Below the pieces are notes generated by a model. The model saw only the letters and a program-made list of their open reading frames with translations. It was not told the origin of the DNA and searched no databases. Source: Glaciecola sp965660815 (GTDB lineage Bacteria; Pseudomonadota; Gammaproteobacteria; Enterobacterales; Alteromonadaceae). Taken from it: a stretch of DNA of 64,000 bases. Shown here piece after piece: positions 43,342-53,092 of this stretch. Location of the stretch: positions 1 to 64,000 of the forward strand of contig CBFIBG010000012.1 of assembly GCA_965660815.1 (NCBI GenBank), given 5' to 3'. The first letter of the stretch is position 1, and each line of letters begins with the position of its first letter. Made by a program: the position numbers and the translations under genes.

Positions 43342-43560
43342 TTAGCAATTGTTATCGCTATTTTTCATAGAAACAGCATTTTCTTTAACAGCTAAAAAGG
43401 CGATATAGATAAGTGCTAATGGAGGTAAAAAAGAGAGAACAAATCCAATGCATGCTGAGAGTTTTGGATTTAATCGCTTTACGTCTCCTAATATATAACT
43501 TACCCAGGTCACTGTTGTGATAAAAATCAAACATGATAACAAGAATATAAATTCAACCAT
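43342..43560 (-). CDS. Small two-helix membrane protein, 72 aa
   Basis: Not recognised as a named family. Two membrane segments (residues about 3-23, EFIFLLSCLIFITTVTWVSY; 37-56, CIGFVLSFLPPLALIYIAF) flank DVKRLNPKLS, which keeps a positive cytoplasmic loop. GAGGTG precedes the start. A hairpin terminator follows and separates it from the pqi operon on the same strand. It is similar in size and layout to the protein at 32178, but the sequences differ. Confidence 0.55.
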   Translation of the reverse strand: MVEFIFLLSCLIFITTVTWVSYILGDVKRLNPKLSACIGFVLSFLPPLALIYIAFLAVKENAVSMKNSDNNC

Positions 43561-43948
43561 ATCTGCACCTCTACGTGTACCATGTAATACGGAACCATGG
43601 AGGATTAATCTTTCGTCAAATCTGACCTTAAGAATGGTATACTATACGCCCATTATTCACAATACATTTGCATGAAATATAGACAATGTGTGGCCCGATT
43701 ATTGGCAATAATTAGGGGTTCCAACCAAGTTTAGAATATAGCGCTAAGCGTCTGCACAACCTCGATTTAATAGATATACTTTGCCATCTATATGAATGTT
43801 AATGACTTTGCTCGTTTTGGAATCGCGACATTTAGTAAATTGCAGGCATGGAATTGATTTACAATATTTTACATTGCGTCCAGGCTCGACTAAGTTTTCA
43901 TGTTATTTGTATGTTAACCTTTACATCATTTACTAATGACTAAAATGT
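43561..43948. other. Intergenic stretch, nothing recognised
   Basis: 388 AT-rich bases between divergent genes, presumably holding the promoters of the 72-aa gene and the GH13 gene. No open frame, strong hairpin or repeat was seen. Confidence 0.5.
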
Positions 43949-45934
43949 GTGACTTTGGAAGTGCTTAATAAATTTTTAAGATTCGCTGTGTTATTGCTTA
44001 CTTTACTAATAACTGCATGTAGCGATTCTCCGCCAGAAGTAGAGCTAAAAGAAGCGCCATCTGAGCCTCCAGAATGGGTCGCTGACGCCATTTGGTATCA
44101 AATATTTGTGGAACGTTTTCACAACGGTGACCCCTCAAACGATCCAACAATGACAACCATACAAGGCACATATCCAGGTTACATTCCGTCCACATGGAAC
44201 ATTACCCCATGGACTCAGGATTGGTATAAAGAGGATGCATATTTCAAAGACGTCCATAATAGACCGGATTTTACCGGCAAGCCCATTATATCGTTCGACG
44301 CTAAAACAGCATTGCGACGATACGGAGGTGATCTTCAAGGCGTGATCGACAAGTTGGATTATTTGACCGAATTGGGTATAAACGCCATTTACTTCAATCC
44401 TATTAATGATGCCCCATCCTCGCATAAATATGATGCCCGACATTGGCGACATATTGATGTTAATTTTGGACCCGATCCTCAAGGCGATTTGGAGTTAATA
44501 GAAGATGAGGACCCTGCTGATCCAAGCACTTGGGTCTTAACAAGTGCAGATAAGCTTTTTTTGGAATTATTACAGCAAGCAAAGAGCAGGGAAATACGAG
44601 TCATACTGGATTACTCATGGAACCACACAGGTCACACCCATTGGGCATGGCAAGACGTATTAGAGAATCAAAAGCAATCCGATTACTCTGATTGGTATTG
44701 GGTTGATCAATTTGATGATCCAGACACAGACGAAAACGAGTTTGCCTACACAGGGTGGTTTAACGTATTTGATTTACCCCAAATACAGGAAACGACTTAT
44801 GCTGATCATACCAAGCAGGTTCGTTTATTTGATGGAAACATTAAAAGTATGCAGGCCAAGGCGCATATTTTTTCTGTGACTCGCCGGTGGCTTGATCCAA
44901 ACGGCGACGGCGATCCATCCGACGGAGTCGATGGGTATAGATTAGACGTGGCTGCAGAATTACCTCTCGGATTTTGGAGAGAATACCGGACTTATGTTAA
45001 ATCGATAAACCCCAAGGCTTTTTTGGTCGGTGAAATTTGGTGGGAAAAATGGCCCGATGAGCTATTTGACCCGTCTCCAGTGCTGCAAGGCGACATTTTT
45101 GACTCAGTGATGAATTATAGATGGTATCGAGCTGCTCGGCGCTACTTTGCACAAACACCAAAGTCAAACGAGACAAGCGATTTTGTGGAAAGCTTGAATG
45201 CTCAGAGGCTAAATATCGAAGATGAGTTTTATCACTCGATGATGAACATGTCTGCTAGCCATGATGCGCCTAGGTTGTTAACGTCACTAGACAATAAAAA
45301 CAAATATAAGTTTAATGCTAAGTCCTCTCAGAACCCAAGTTATCGAGAAAACAAACCTAGCGAAAACGCCGTTCATAACGCCAAGTTGTTGCTAGCTCAT
45401 CAGTTTACGTATCTAGGGGCTCCACAAATCTGGGCCGGTGATGAAATGGGCATGTGGGGCAGTGACGATCCACATAATCGGAAACCACTTATATGGCCTG
45501 AGTTCTCCTTTGAGAATGAAACTTCTCACCCTAAAGCCATCTTTAAAACAACCGATAGTGTGGAGTTTAATGAGGCTTTATTCAGTTATTATCAATTTAT
45601 GATCAAGCTAAGACGGGAAAACTCAGTCTTATCAAGAGGAGACATTGAATTCACAAACGTAAATGATGGTAGAAAGGTTCTGGGTTATAGACGATTTTTT
45701 AGTGACCAGGAAGAGCCGCAAACCACTGAGGTTAATCCACTAGGGCAAAAGCAGGCTTGGATTGTATTCAATACAAGTGATTATGAGCATACAATATTGT
45801 CACCAGAAACGTTGTTACATTCTGATTCGTGGCAGGTATGGCAAAGTGATTTTAGCTTAAATATGCTAAATACCGCCCCCAGCGAACAGGTATTGTTACC
45901 AGCAAATACGGTGACGGTGATTTTAGCTGAATAA
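43949..45934 (+). CDS. GH13 alpha-amylase-family lipoprotein (neopullulanase/cyclodextrinase-like)
   Basis: A 661-residue glycoside hydrolase of family 13, anchored as a lipoprotein (lipobox LLTLLITACSD). The conserved regions are in order: DYSWNHTGHTH (region I), GYRLDVAAELP with nucleophile Asp333, LVGEIWWEKW with acid/base Glu362, and MSASHDAPRLL with Asp439. The C-terminal beta domain ends VLLPANTVTVIL. It cleaves alpha-1,4 or 1,6 glucan or maltodextrin in the periplasm or at the outer membrane. The frame begins at a GTG; another GTG (43961) four codons later also gives a good signal, so the start is uncertain. No sugar transport genes are next to it. Confidence 0.88.
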   Translation: MTLEVLNKFLRFAVLLLTLLITACSDSPPEVELKEAPSEPPEWVADAIWYQIFVERFHNGDPSNDPTMTTIQGTYPGYIPSTWNITPWTQDWYKEDAYFKDVHNRPDFTGKPIISFDAKTALRRYGGDLQGVIDKLDYLTELGINAIYFNPINDAPSSHKYDARHWRHIDVNFGPDPQGDLELIEDEDPADPSTWVLTSADKLFLELLQQAKSREIRVILDYSWNHTGHTHWAWQDVLENQKQSDYSDWYWVDQFDDPDTDENEFAYTGWFNVFDLPQIQETTYADHTKQVRLFDGNIKSMQAKAHIFSVTRRWLDPNGDGDPSDGVDGYRLDVAAELPLGFWREYRTYVKSINPKAFLVGEIWWEKWPDELFDPSPVLQGDIFDSVMNYRWYRAARRYFAQTPKSNETSDFVESLNAQRLNIEDEFYHSMMNMSASHDAPRLLTSLDNKNKYKFNAKSSQNPSYRENKPSENAVHNAKLLLAHQFTYLGAPQIWAGDEMGMWGSDDPHNRKPLIWPEFSFENETSHPKAIFKTTDSVEFNEALFSYYQFMIKLRRENSVLSRGDIEFTNVNDGRKVLGYRRFFSDQEEPQTTEVNPLGQKQAWIVFNTSDYEHTILSPETLLHSDSWQVWQSDFSLNMLNTAPSEQVLLPANTVTVILAE

Positions 45935-46214
45935 ATTGCACCCTTTACCAGCTTTAATAATTAAACGCATATTTTTGTACTCAATTATATTAAAGCGTTC
46001 AATTATCATCGATTTTTGTGTCAAAATTGGTTTATACTCACACTGAGACAATTTTCGTTTTAGTGTTGCACTTCCTTTATATGTTTGTGTATGTACGTAA
46101 AATACACTGCGAAAAAGCGTGGGCTTTACACTGTACTTAATAAAATGTGGCTTGTATTATGTGTTTGATTTACATAAGAATTTATAATCCATTACACCTG
46201 AAAAGGAATTCGTT
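45935..46214 (+). other. Upstream region of the CsgG-like locus
   Basis: 280 AT-rich bases between the GH13 gene and the first gene of the eight-gene locus. A TTGCAC near 46062 followed 18 bases later by TATGTA is a weak promoter candidate. No operator or terminator is obvious. AAGGA at 46203-46207 is the ribosome-binding site for the GTG at 46215. Confidence 0.35.
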
Positions 46215-47264
46215 GTGAATCGTATTTGGTTTTTAGCTTTAACACTGGTTTTGTGTATCAGCTTTAGTGTCAAAAGTGCTGTAGTTGAGACAACAGGGCT
46301 TGGCTTTATTCAAGACGGCGATGTTAGCAAGGCTAGGCAAGCTGCCATTGAAGACGCTAAAAGACTTGCTCTTGAACAGCTTATGGGCAGTTTTATAAGC
46401 GCTCGAACCGAAACTAAAAACTTCATGCTGGCAAGCGAAAAGATATACGCTACCACGCAGGGGCGATTAGACAGGTTTGAAATTGTCGATGAAAAGAAAC
46501 TAGACGACGCCACTTACCAAGTCAATATAAAAGCAACTGTTAATAATTCCGCTCTTGCAAACGAAGCCATTCAACTCATCAAAAATAACCTTTGGTCCAA
46601 AAAGCCTCGAATAAAGCTCAATATCGACAACGCGGGGTCGGCTCAATACTCTCAACAAGCATTATTTACTGTAATGGCAGATTTATCCCAAGCTCTTACT
46701 AGTCAAGGCTTTGTGGTGCTAGAGAAAAACTCGATTTTAGATGCTAGCTTTGAGTTAAAGTTAAATGTTAGCGCCAATGTCACAAGTAACGAATTTCAGG
46801 GCACCAAAATTGACACTGCCCAGTTAAGTGTGGCCGGTATGTTGTTGAATTCAGCCACACAAGACCAAATTTCTTCAGTGTCTTTTGCTGAACGTAAAGC
46901 AGGGGATGCCGCAAAGAGCCTTGACAATATGGCATCAAAAATATCAAAGCGAGTCGCGCAAAAAGTCAACTTAGATACTCGAGTGGTTTGGTTATCGAAA
47001 ATAGAAAATCCAGTATTACTTGAATTAGTTGGCATTAGCGATCAACAGTTAGATCTCATCGAGTCACAATTACAACAAGCGGTGATTGGTTTAAGCGGTC
47101 TAACAACCGAATCTAAGACATCTTCAAGCTATACTTTTTCAGCTACTTACACTGGCTGGCCTGAACAGTTATACGACCATTTGACTCAACTATCAGCCCG
47201 TGACGATATAAATTTTAATGTGGATAGCTTTGCCCAATCAAAGCTCACGCTTTCCATCAAATAG
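46215..47264 (+). CDS. LPP20/FlgT-N-like exported protein
   Basis: First gene of the envelope locus: 349 residues with a signal peptide (FLALTLVLCISFSVKS, cleavage near A21). The first domain (about 22-120) matches the LPP20/FlgT N-terminal type: a glycine-rich start (TTGLGFIQDGD), the amphipathic helix ARQAAIEDAKRLALEQLMG and a following beta strand DATYQVNIKATV. The helix motif recurs in two further proteins of the locus (53478 and 57475). The rest (about 130-349) alternates beta strands and helices without a recognised family. The GTG start is supported by AAGGA seven bases before it. It has no lipobox, so it is probably periplasmic. In flagellated vibrios FlgT/FlgP-type proteins build a ring on the outer membrane; no flagellar gene is near here. 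Confidence 0.6.
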   Translation: MNRIWFLALTLVLCISFSVKSAVVETTGLGFIQDGDVSKARQAAIEDAKRLALEQLMGSFISARTETKNFMLASEKIYATTQGRLDRFEIVDEKKLDDATYQVNIKATVNNSALANEAIQLIKNNLWSKKPRIKLNIDNAGSAQYSQQALFTVMADLSQALTSQGFVVLEKNSILDASFELKLNVSANVTSNEFQGTKIDTAQLSVAGMLLNSATQDQISSVSFAERKAGDAAKSLDNMASKISKRVAQKVNLDTRVVWLSKIENPVLLELVGISDQQLDLIESQLQQAVIGLSGLTTESKTSSSYTFSATYTGWPEQLYDHLTQLSARDDINFNVDSFAQSKLTLSIK

Positions 47265-47274
47265 GATATTCAAC

Positions 47275-49263
47275 ATGAAAAAATTAATCATCGCAGTAGC
47301 GGTCGCATCTATTATCTCTGGGTGTAATTCAACGTCTAAGGGCAAACAAGAATTTGAAACCAGTAATCAACTGGCTGCTGCGAACAAATACGAAGAAGCC
47401 ATAGCATTTATGCAGCAAGCGGTCGCTAAAAATCCTAATAATAAAGAATATCAAACAGCCCTAGCAAACCTAAAAAAGAAATTCCAAGACGACTCTATAG
47501 CAAAAATCAATTCGTTATTGTCGGGCGAGGTTACCAACGATGATATACTGGAAGTTGAAGCAATTGTTGCGAATTTAAAAACAAATGCAACTCCTGACTC
47601 ACTGACAAATCCTCTAGAAGCGAGAGTGAGTCAAGTGAAAGAAAACTTATACGCTGACTTGGCCAGTCAATATGCAAGTGCAAAGGCTGCTTATGAGGCT
47701 GGAGATTTAGTTGCCGCATATAAAGGATTCAGTGCGATCCAGAGCAAGTTTCCAAATTATGAAGACATTACTCTGCGTCTTGCCAATATTACTAAAGAAG
47801 TCAATCAGACTTATCTAAAGTTAGCGAATGATGCAATGAAATCCGATGATTTTGCTACTGCCGAAAAGTACCTTAATGACATATTGGAAATTAATCCAAA
47901 CAACAATATTGCCAAGGGAATGTTGGCTAAAGCGAAAAGAAATAATTCTCCGGTATATTTTTTCAATATTGCTCAGGGGCATGCGAATAATGGTGATTGG
48001 CAACAGGCGTTAGACGCATGTGATAAAGCTCTCAAACTTAACCGAAGTCATAGTGAGTGCTTACTTTTAGCCTCCCAAGCAAAACAAGAACTCAACGTGC
48101 AAAGCGAAAGTGGGTTTTTATCTGCTATTCAGTCTAATCAATTAATGCAAGCTAAATCCCTGTTACAAACTCTTATAGACAATCGAGTAACTGAGCCAGC
48201 GCTATTAAAAAGTTACGTTGAGGCATTTACCCAAAAAGCTGACTTCACTGCTGCTCAGTATGTCGATAAAGGACAATATGCTCTTGCTTGGTCGTTATTA
48301 ACTTCCATTCAAGACGTTATGCCAAACTATCCAGACTTGTTTGAAAAAATCAGAGAAGTTGAAGATGGCATCGCTAATCGCGCTAAACGGTCAATCGCCG
48401 TATTTGACTTTAATAGTCCGAGCGAGAGTGACGACGCAGGTGTCATAGTTGCCAATAACCTGATTTCAAGATTGTTTAATAATGCAAGTAATGACATCAC
48501 CATATTAGAGCGTGAAAATTTAAAATCTATTTTAGAAGAAATGAAGCTTGGGCAAATTGGCGTTGTTTCAGAAAGTACAGCAAAAGAAATGGGGCGAGTT
48601 TATGGCATCGATTATGCTATTATGGGCTCCGTTCTTTTATACAAAGTAGATGAAAATACCTCGCAAAGTACAAAGACCATTCGATATCAAACTGGCGAAA
48701 AAATTTCTGATAATATCGATTACCTAAACTGGCAAGCGGCCAATCCCAAGCCCAGTAAGTCTGAGCTGAAAAATGCACCTCAAGCTAAAATATTAGTGCC
48801 CGAATATGGTGAGACTGAATACGACGTAACTCAAACCAAAAAAGTAGGTTTTATCCAACTGTCTTTTAGAATTGTTGATGTCTTAACCGGAGAGAACACA
48901 CGCGTTGATACTATCGAGCGCAAATTGCAGGTTGAAGATTCGGCTAACGCTGGCGTAGCGGAAGCAGGTGTAGAGTTCGACGCAATGGAAATTCCGACCG
49001 ATACTGAGATATTACAAAACCTCACCGAAGATGTGGTTGAATCAATGGCCAGTGATGTGCTTCGTCCGTTACAAAGACTGGAAACTTTCTACTATAACCA
49101 AGGGCAAGACAGCGAGCGTAGAAATGAAATTGAAAATGCGGTTGAGTATTACACGTATGCCATTTTTAATGAAAAACTAAAATCTGTTTCGTCTTCCCCT
49201 ATAAGCAGAGAGGCGCGCACTCGAATTGATAACTTATTGGCAAATCATGAGTTTATCCAATAA
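47275..49263 (+). CDS. TPR-CsgG outer-membrane lipoprotein
   Basis: A 662-residue lipoprotein: lipobox SIISGC (Cys17) with Asn at +2, which favours the outer membrane. Residues about 30-300 hold TPR-like helices (for example KYEEAIAFMQQAVAKNPNN, DWQQALDACDKALKLNRSH). From about 385 a CsgG-type domain follows: RSIAVFDFNSPSES, NDITILERENLKSILEEMKL, GVVSESTAKEMGRVYGIDYA, then IMGSVLLYKV. CsgG itself makes the nonameric outer-membrane pore of curli secretion; here a TPR region is inserted between lipid anchor and CsgG domain. A long beta-rich insert (KPSKSELKNAPQAKILVPEY) sits in the region where CsgG has its membrane hairpins. The ATG at 47275 is chosen because it starts the signal peptide. It follows the first gene by 10 bases. 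Confidence 0.75.
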   Translation: MKKLIIAVAVASIISGCNSTSKGKQEFETSNQLAAANKYEEAIAFMQQAVAKNPNNKEYQTALANLKKKFQDDSIAKINSLLSGEVTNDDILEVEAIVANLKTNATPDSLTNPLEARVSQVKENLYADLASQYASAKAAYEAGDLVAAYKGFSAIQSKFPNYEDITLRLANITKEVNQTYLKLANDAMKSDDFATAEKYLNDILEINPNNNIAKGMLAKAKRNNSPVYFFNIAQGHANNGDWQQALDACDKALKLNRSHSECLLLASQAKQELNVQSESGFLSAIQSNQLMQAKSLLQTLIDNRVTEPALLKSYVEAFTQKADFTAAQYVDKGQYALAWSLLTSIQDVMPNYPDLFEKIREVEDGIANRAKRSIAVFDFNSPSESDDAGVIVANNLISRLFNNASNDITILERENLKSILEEMKLGQIGVVSESTAKEMGRVYGIDYAIMGSVLLYKVDENTSQSTKTIRYQTGEKISDNIDYLNWQAANPKPSKSELKNAPQAKILVPEYGETEYDVTQTKKVGFIQLSFRIVDVLTGENTRVDTIERKLQVEDSANAGVAEAGVEFDAMEIPTDTEILQNLTEDVVESMASDVLRPLQRLETFYYNQGQDSERRNEIENAVEYYTYAIFNEKLKSVSSSPISREARTRIDNLLANHEFIQ

Positions 49264-49274
49264 ACACAGAACTA

Positions 49275-49300
49275 TGCTGGTGCTTTTTTACGCACCAGCA
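49275..49300 (+). other. Intra-operon hairpin
   Basis: TGCTGGTGC (49275-49283) and GCACCAGCA (49292-49300) form a perfect 9-bp GC-rich stem with a T-rich 8-base loop, in the 73-base gap between the TPR-CsgG gene and the FN3 gene. It lacks a T tract, so it may be an RNA-processing or stability element rather than a full terminator. Confidence 0.55.
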
Positions 49301-49336
49301 TTCCATGATTTTGCATTGGAGCTCGCATAAATCTGT

Positions 49337-52300
49337 ATGAAACATTCTTCTTTTTTTTCAGTTTTTTTATTGTGTTTATTGTTACTATTTTTAAGTAAAA
49401 CAGCCACTGCGCAATTAGAAGAACAATCGTCCATCGGCGTTTTTCAGTTCGTCGCGCAATCTATTGATGTGGTGGGTTTAGAGGATGACGTTTCTTATAT
49501 CGTTCGCAACGAACTCAGGAAAAAAGATAATTTCAATGTTATAAATCAAAGAGAGCTAGAAGTAGCGCTAACCAGAAATGAAATAGAACAAATTTTCAGT
49601 GCGGCTGAGGCAGTGAAAGCCGCGACAGTACTGAATTTGAACTATGTAATAATAGGTGAGGTGAGTCGAGCTAATCAACAAATCACGGCTAATGTTCAAG
49701 TGGTGTCTCCTATTCAATCTAAGTCAATTGGTTCATTAACGTTTAATTTTACCAATCAGGCCCAAATTGATTTACAGGCAGAATATATTGGGGACCAAAT
49801 ATTAGCCATTATCGGCCAACATAAAACAGACTCTCAACGAATAGTCGAAACCCTTGACGAAGACTGGGTAGACTCAATTAAGGCTGTCAATAATTCGGGA
49901 GTTGTTCAGCTTTCATGGACTATGACCAACCCAAGCATTGAGTTCTTGGGCTTTAATGTATACAGAGCCGAATCTGAACAGGGGCCGTTTAGTTACATTA
50001 CCAGTGAGGCAGAGACTCGCGCTAGCGACGTGCCTGGTCCTCAATCAGCAACATATTTTTATCAATTAAGCATGATTGATGGGAATGGAGAAGAGATAAG
50101 AAGCGACAAGTTAGCATCTGTCTCCATTCAAGCCGCAGTTAAGTCCAACATTCAACCCCCAACTATTATGAACGTCATTGAAAGAGTAAACTCTGTGGCA
50201 GTTGAATTTTTCCCCAGTGCAGCTAATGTTGATAAGAATATAGTGGGTTACGAACTCCTGCGAAAAGACGAGGGCTCTGACTGGCAAATTGTCGGCAACT
50301 ATATTATTCCTCAAACTAGTAGCAATAATAATCGTCAACAGCCTAACCTGACACAACTCACTCTAGAGGATGGTCGTTCAAGTTCTATCAATGGACCAGT
50401 AAGTTATAGTTTAAGAGCTTTTTCTAATGACGAGAAAGGTACAGTTACCCAGCCCTTTAGCTATCAGCCAGCAACAGCGCCACAAATCACTATGCTCTCA
50501 AATGCAACGCTAAGGCAAATCCAGTTAGGATGGCAAAGTGCTACAGCAGGTTTTGGTTATAGGCTTTACCGAAAAGTCAGTGACTCTGACCCATTTACCT
50601 TGCTCGCCGAAATCCCCAATATAAGCACTAATTCTTATATTGATACAGACATTCAACAAGAAGGTCAGTCTTTTCGATACGCCATTTCTGTCTACGACGA
50701 TTTCGGAGAAACCGCTAAGTCAGACCTACTCATTGCTCAAAGTAAAGGGGCACTAGAACCTCCAACAGAACTGAAAGGTGAATCTGGATTAGTTAGGGCC
50801 ATAAAGCTGTCTTGGTTACCGGTGAACGACCCAGATGTAAAAGGATATTCGATTTTCCGAGGGCCTTATACAGAAGATCAGGAGTTTACTTTGAACAGAA
50901 TTGGCGAAGTTATGGATCCTTTGGCCAGTTCGTTCGTGGATAATAGCGATCTTGTTGATGGTACCCAATACTATTATTCAGTCGCGTCCATTAATCAATT
51001 CGACGTTTCGGGCCCTGTAAGTAAAGCGGTGCTAGTGTCTACCAAACAGCCACCAGAAGCATTAACCGAAGTAAGTGCTCGCTTTGTTGATAATCAAGTC
51101 GAAGTTAATTGGATGTTACCCGACAGTTTAAGCAAACAAGACATTGGCCTATTTGTGCTCGAACGCAGCTTTGATGGTCAAAACTTTAACGTGCTTAAAG
51201 AGTTAATGAACGCTCAACAGTCTTATATAGATGGTGATTTAATTGCAGGTGCCACTGCGGTCTACCGCGTGAAGGTTACCGACGTTGATGGTTTGCAAAG
51301 CGCCTATACTATGTCAGCCCCCACTAAAATGAGCGTGCCTCTTATATTAACAAATCCTGAACCTGGCATGCTCAGGCAAATTTCATTAGCTTGGGAGAAT
51401 GCCGTTTCTCCAGCGATTATCAAAGTATTTAGAGGGCTAGATGAGAACAATCTTGCACAAGTAAGTGAAGTGGCTGGTTATTCTGAGCCAGCCTACATTG
51501 ATTCTGATGGGCTAGACGACGATACCAGTTACTCAGTCAAAATTGAGGCTTGGCTTAATGACAGCAAACTCGCCGAGTCCAATGTCATTAATGTTCAAAC
51601 AAAAGATATCCCCGCCCCTCAAAACTTAGCGGTGATTGCTGGGTTGCCAAATAAAATAGAGCTCACTTGGGATAAAGTGAACGATGACAGCATTAAAGGC
51701 TATGTCATTTTTAGACGCGAATCCGGTAACTCACAAAACCAACTGCTGTCTATCGCTATCATAGATGATGTTGATCAAACTCGTTATACCGACATCGTCA
51801 CAAACGGACGCGTGGAAAGTGTCATCGCTGGGGTGACAAGCATTAAACATGGCGTTGAATACGAGTATGCCATTGCCAGCAAAAATGTGTTTGATGCGAC
51901 CGGATATGTCAGTGATATTGTGAAAGGGGCAAGTAAGCCACTTCCAACAACTGCCAGTGCCATCCAAGCTATGGCCAATGAAGAACGCGTAGAGCTATCA
52001 TGGCAACTGGGCTCTGAAACCGATCTCAAGCAAGTAATTGTTGAACGCAAATGGCCTTTTGAAAGTGAGTATAGCGAAATATCAAACGTTGATGCGCGGA
52101 GCAATCGCTACATCGATACCGACTTATACCCATACGTCACGCCTTCTTATCGTTTAACCGTTGTAGACATTGATGGACTTAAGTCGCTACCTTCCGTCAT
52201 TAGTAATATTGAAAACGTGAAAGGGGTATCTTTAAATATTGAGCAAGATAAACTGCTAAGACAAATTGTGATAAATTGGACTGGATCACATCCTAACGTT

Positions 52301-53092
52301 GCTACGGTGGTGAACCGTAGAATAGCGGGTGAAGATAACTGGCAACAACTGGGCACCTTTTCAGCGAGCACGTTGAAGTTGTCTGATCAGCAGGGCTTGA
52401 CAGACCAAACTAACTACGAGTATCAACTCAAGTTACAAACTAACGATTCTCAAGCTTACCCGTTAGGCACATCAAATATTGTGCAAGGGTCCACCAAACA
52501 GCTGCCTGATGCCCCACAGTTAAGCGCGACCTCGGGTCTCGTAAAAGCCGTAAAATTGGATTGGGCTAAGGCAAACGACCCAGATGTGGGTGGTTATAAT
52601 ATCTACAAAGTTGAAGACGATGGCGATTTAGACAAACTTGAGACTCTATCTGCAAATGAAACAACATTTACGGATGAGGGAAGCTTTTTCAATCGGCTTG
52701 ATGATGGGGCTAATTATAATTATAAAATCGCCAGCTTTAATACCTTTGAAGTTGAGGGACCAAAAGGGGAGTTAGTGTCAGCAACTACAAAACCACTTCC
52801 TTCGATTCCACAAAATTTGCAGGCTCAGTTACAAGGCAATTCAGTCGAGTTAAATTGGGCGGCTAATCCAGAAACGGATATTCAAGATTATGAAGTATAC
52901 AGAGGCAGTAGTTGCTCTCGAGTGAGTAAAGTGGGAAGTACCAATTCAGGGACTAATTATTCTTATACCGATACAGATGCAAGGGCAGGTCGGTCTTACT
53001 GTTACAAAGTCAAAGCAGTAGACTCAACTGAACTAGAAAGTGCGTTATCACTGGGCAGTGAAGTTTCGATGCCAGAGGAGACTGGGCAGTAA
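49337..53092 (+). CDS. Large exported protein: CsgG/TolB-like head and ~11 FN3 repeats
   Basis: A 1251-residue protein with a signal peptide (FFSVFLLCLLLLFLSKTATA). Residues about 30-165 form a CsgG/TolB-like domain (SSIGVFQFVAQ, FNVINQRELEVALTRNEIEQ, LNLNYVIIGEVSRA). From about 175 to the end it is a chain of fibronectin type III-like modules, each with a core Trp and a GYxIFR or YxYxVxxxD strand. From the third module on they repeat in threes: one type has LRQIxLxW (near residues 391, 678, 973), the next GLVxAIKLxWxxxNDPDVKG, the third ends DVDGLQS. The last module has a cysteine pair (SSCSRV, RSYCYK). The length and chain suggest a scaffold or fibre-like spacer. No catalytic motif is visible. 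The stop overlaps the next start by one base. Confidence 0.72.
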   Translation: MKHSSFFSVFLLCLLLLFLSKTATAQLEEQSSIGVFQFVAQSIDVVGLEDDVSYIVRNELRKKDNFNVINQRELEVALTRNEIEQIFSAAEAVKAATVLNLNYVIIGEVSRANQQITANVQVVSPIQSKSIGSLTFNFTNQAQIDLQAEYIGDQILAIIGQHKTDSQRIVETLDEDWVDSIKAVNNSGVVQLSWTMTNPSIEFLGFNVYRAESEQGPFSYITSEAETRASDVPGPQSATYFYQLSMIDGNGEEIRSDKLASVSIQAAVKSNIQPPTIMNVIERVNSVAVEFFPSAANVDKNIVGYELLRKDEGSDWQIVGNYIIPQTSSNNNRQQPNLTQLTLEDGRSSSINGPVSYSLRAFSNDEKGTVTQPFSYQPATAPQITMLSNATLRQIQLGWQSATAGFGYRLYRKVSDSDPFTLLAEIPNISTNSYIDTDIQQEGQSFRYAISVYDDFGETAKSDLLIAQSKGALEPPTELKGESGLVRAIKLSWLPVNDPDVKGYSIFRGPYTEDQEFTLNRIGEVMDPLASSFVDNSDLVDGTQYYYSVASINQFDVSGPVSKAVLVSTKQPPEALTEVSARFVDNQVEVNWMLPDSLSKQDIGLFVLERSFDGQNFNVLKELMNAQQSYIDGDLIAGATAVYRVKVTDVDGLQSAYTMSAPTKMSVPLILTNPEPGMLRQISLAWENAVSPAIIKVFRGLDENNLAQVSEVAGYSEPAYIDSDGLDDDTSYSVKIEAWLNDSKLAESNVINVQTKDIPAPQNLAVIAGLPNKIELTWDKVNDDSIKGYVIFRRESGNSQNQLLSIAIIDDVDQTRYTDIVTNGRVESVIAGVTSIKHGVEYEYAIASKNVFDATGYVSDIVKGASKPLPTTASAIQAMANEERVELSWQLGSETDLKQVIVERKWPFESEYSEISNVDARSNRYIDTDLYPYVTPSYRLTVVDIDGLKSLPSVISNIENVKGVSLNIEQDKLLRQIVINWTGSHPNVATVVNRRIAGEDNWQQLGTFSASTLKLSDQQGLTDQTNYEYQLKLQTNDSQAYPLGTSNIVQGSTKQLPDAPQLSATSGLVKAVKLDWAKANDPDVGGYNIYKVEDDGDLDKLETLSANETTFTDEGSFFNRLDDGANYNYKIASFNTFEVEGPKGELVSATTKPLPSIPQNLQAQLQGNSVELNWAANPETDIQDYEVYRGSSCSRVSKVGSTNSGTNYSYTDTDARAGRSYCYKVKAVDSTELESALSLGSEVSMPEETGQ

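Noticed and set aside
47218..47274. Earlier start of the TPR-CsgG gene
   Set aside because: It would lie inside the preceding gene and hide the lipoprotein signal that begins at 47275.
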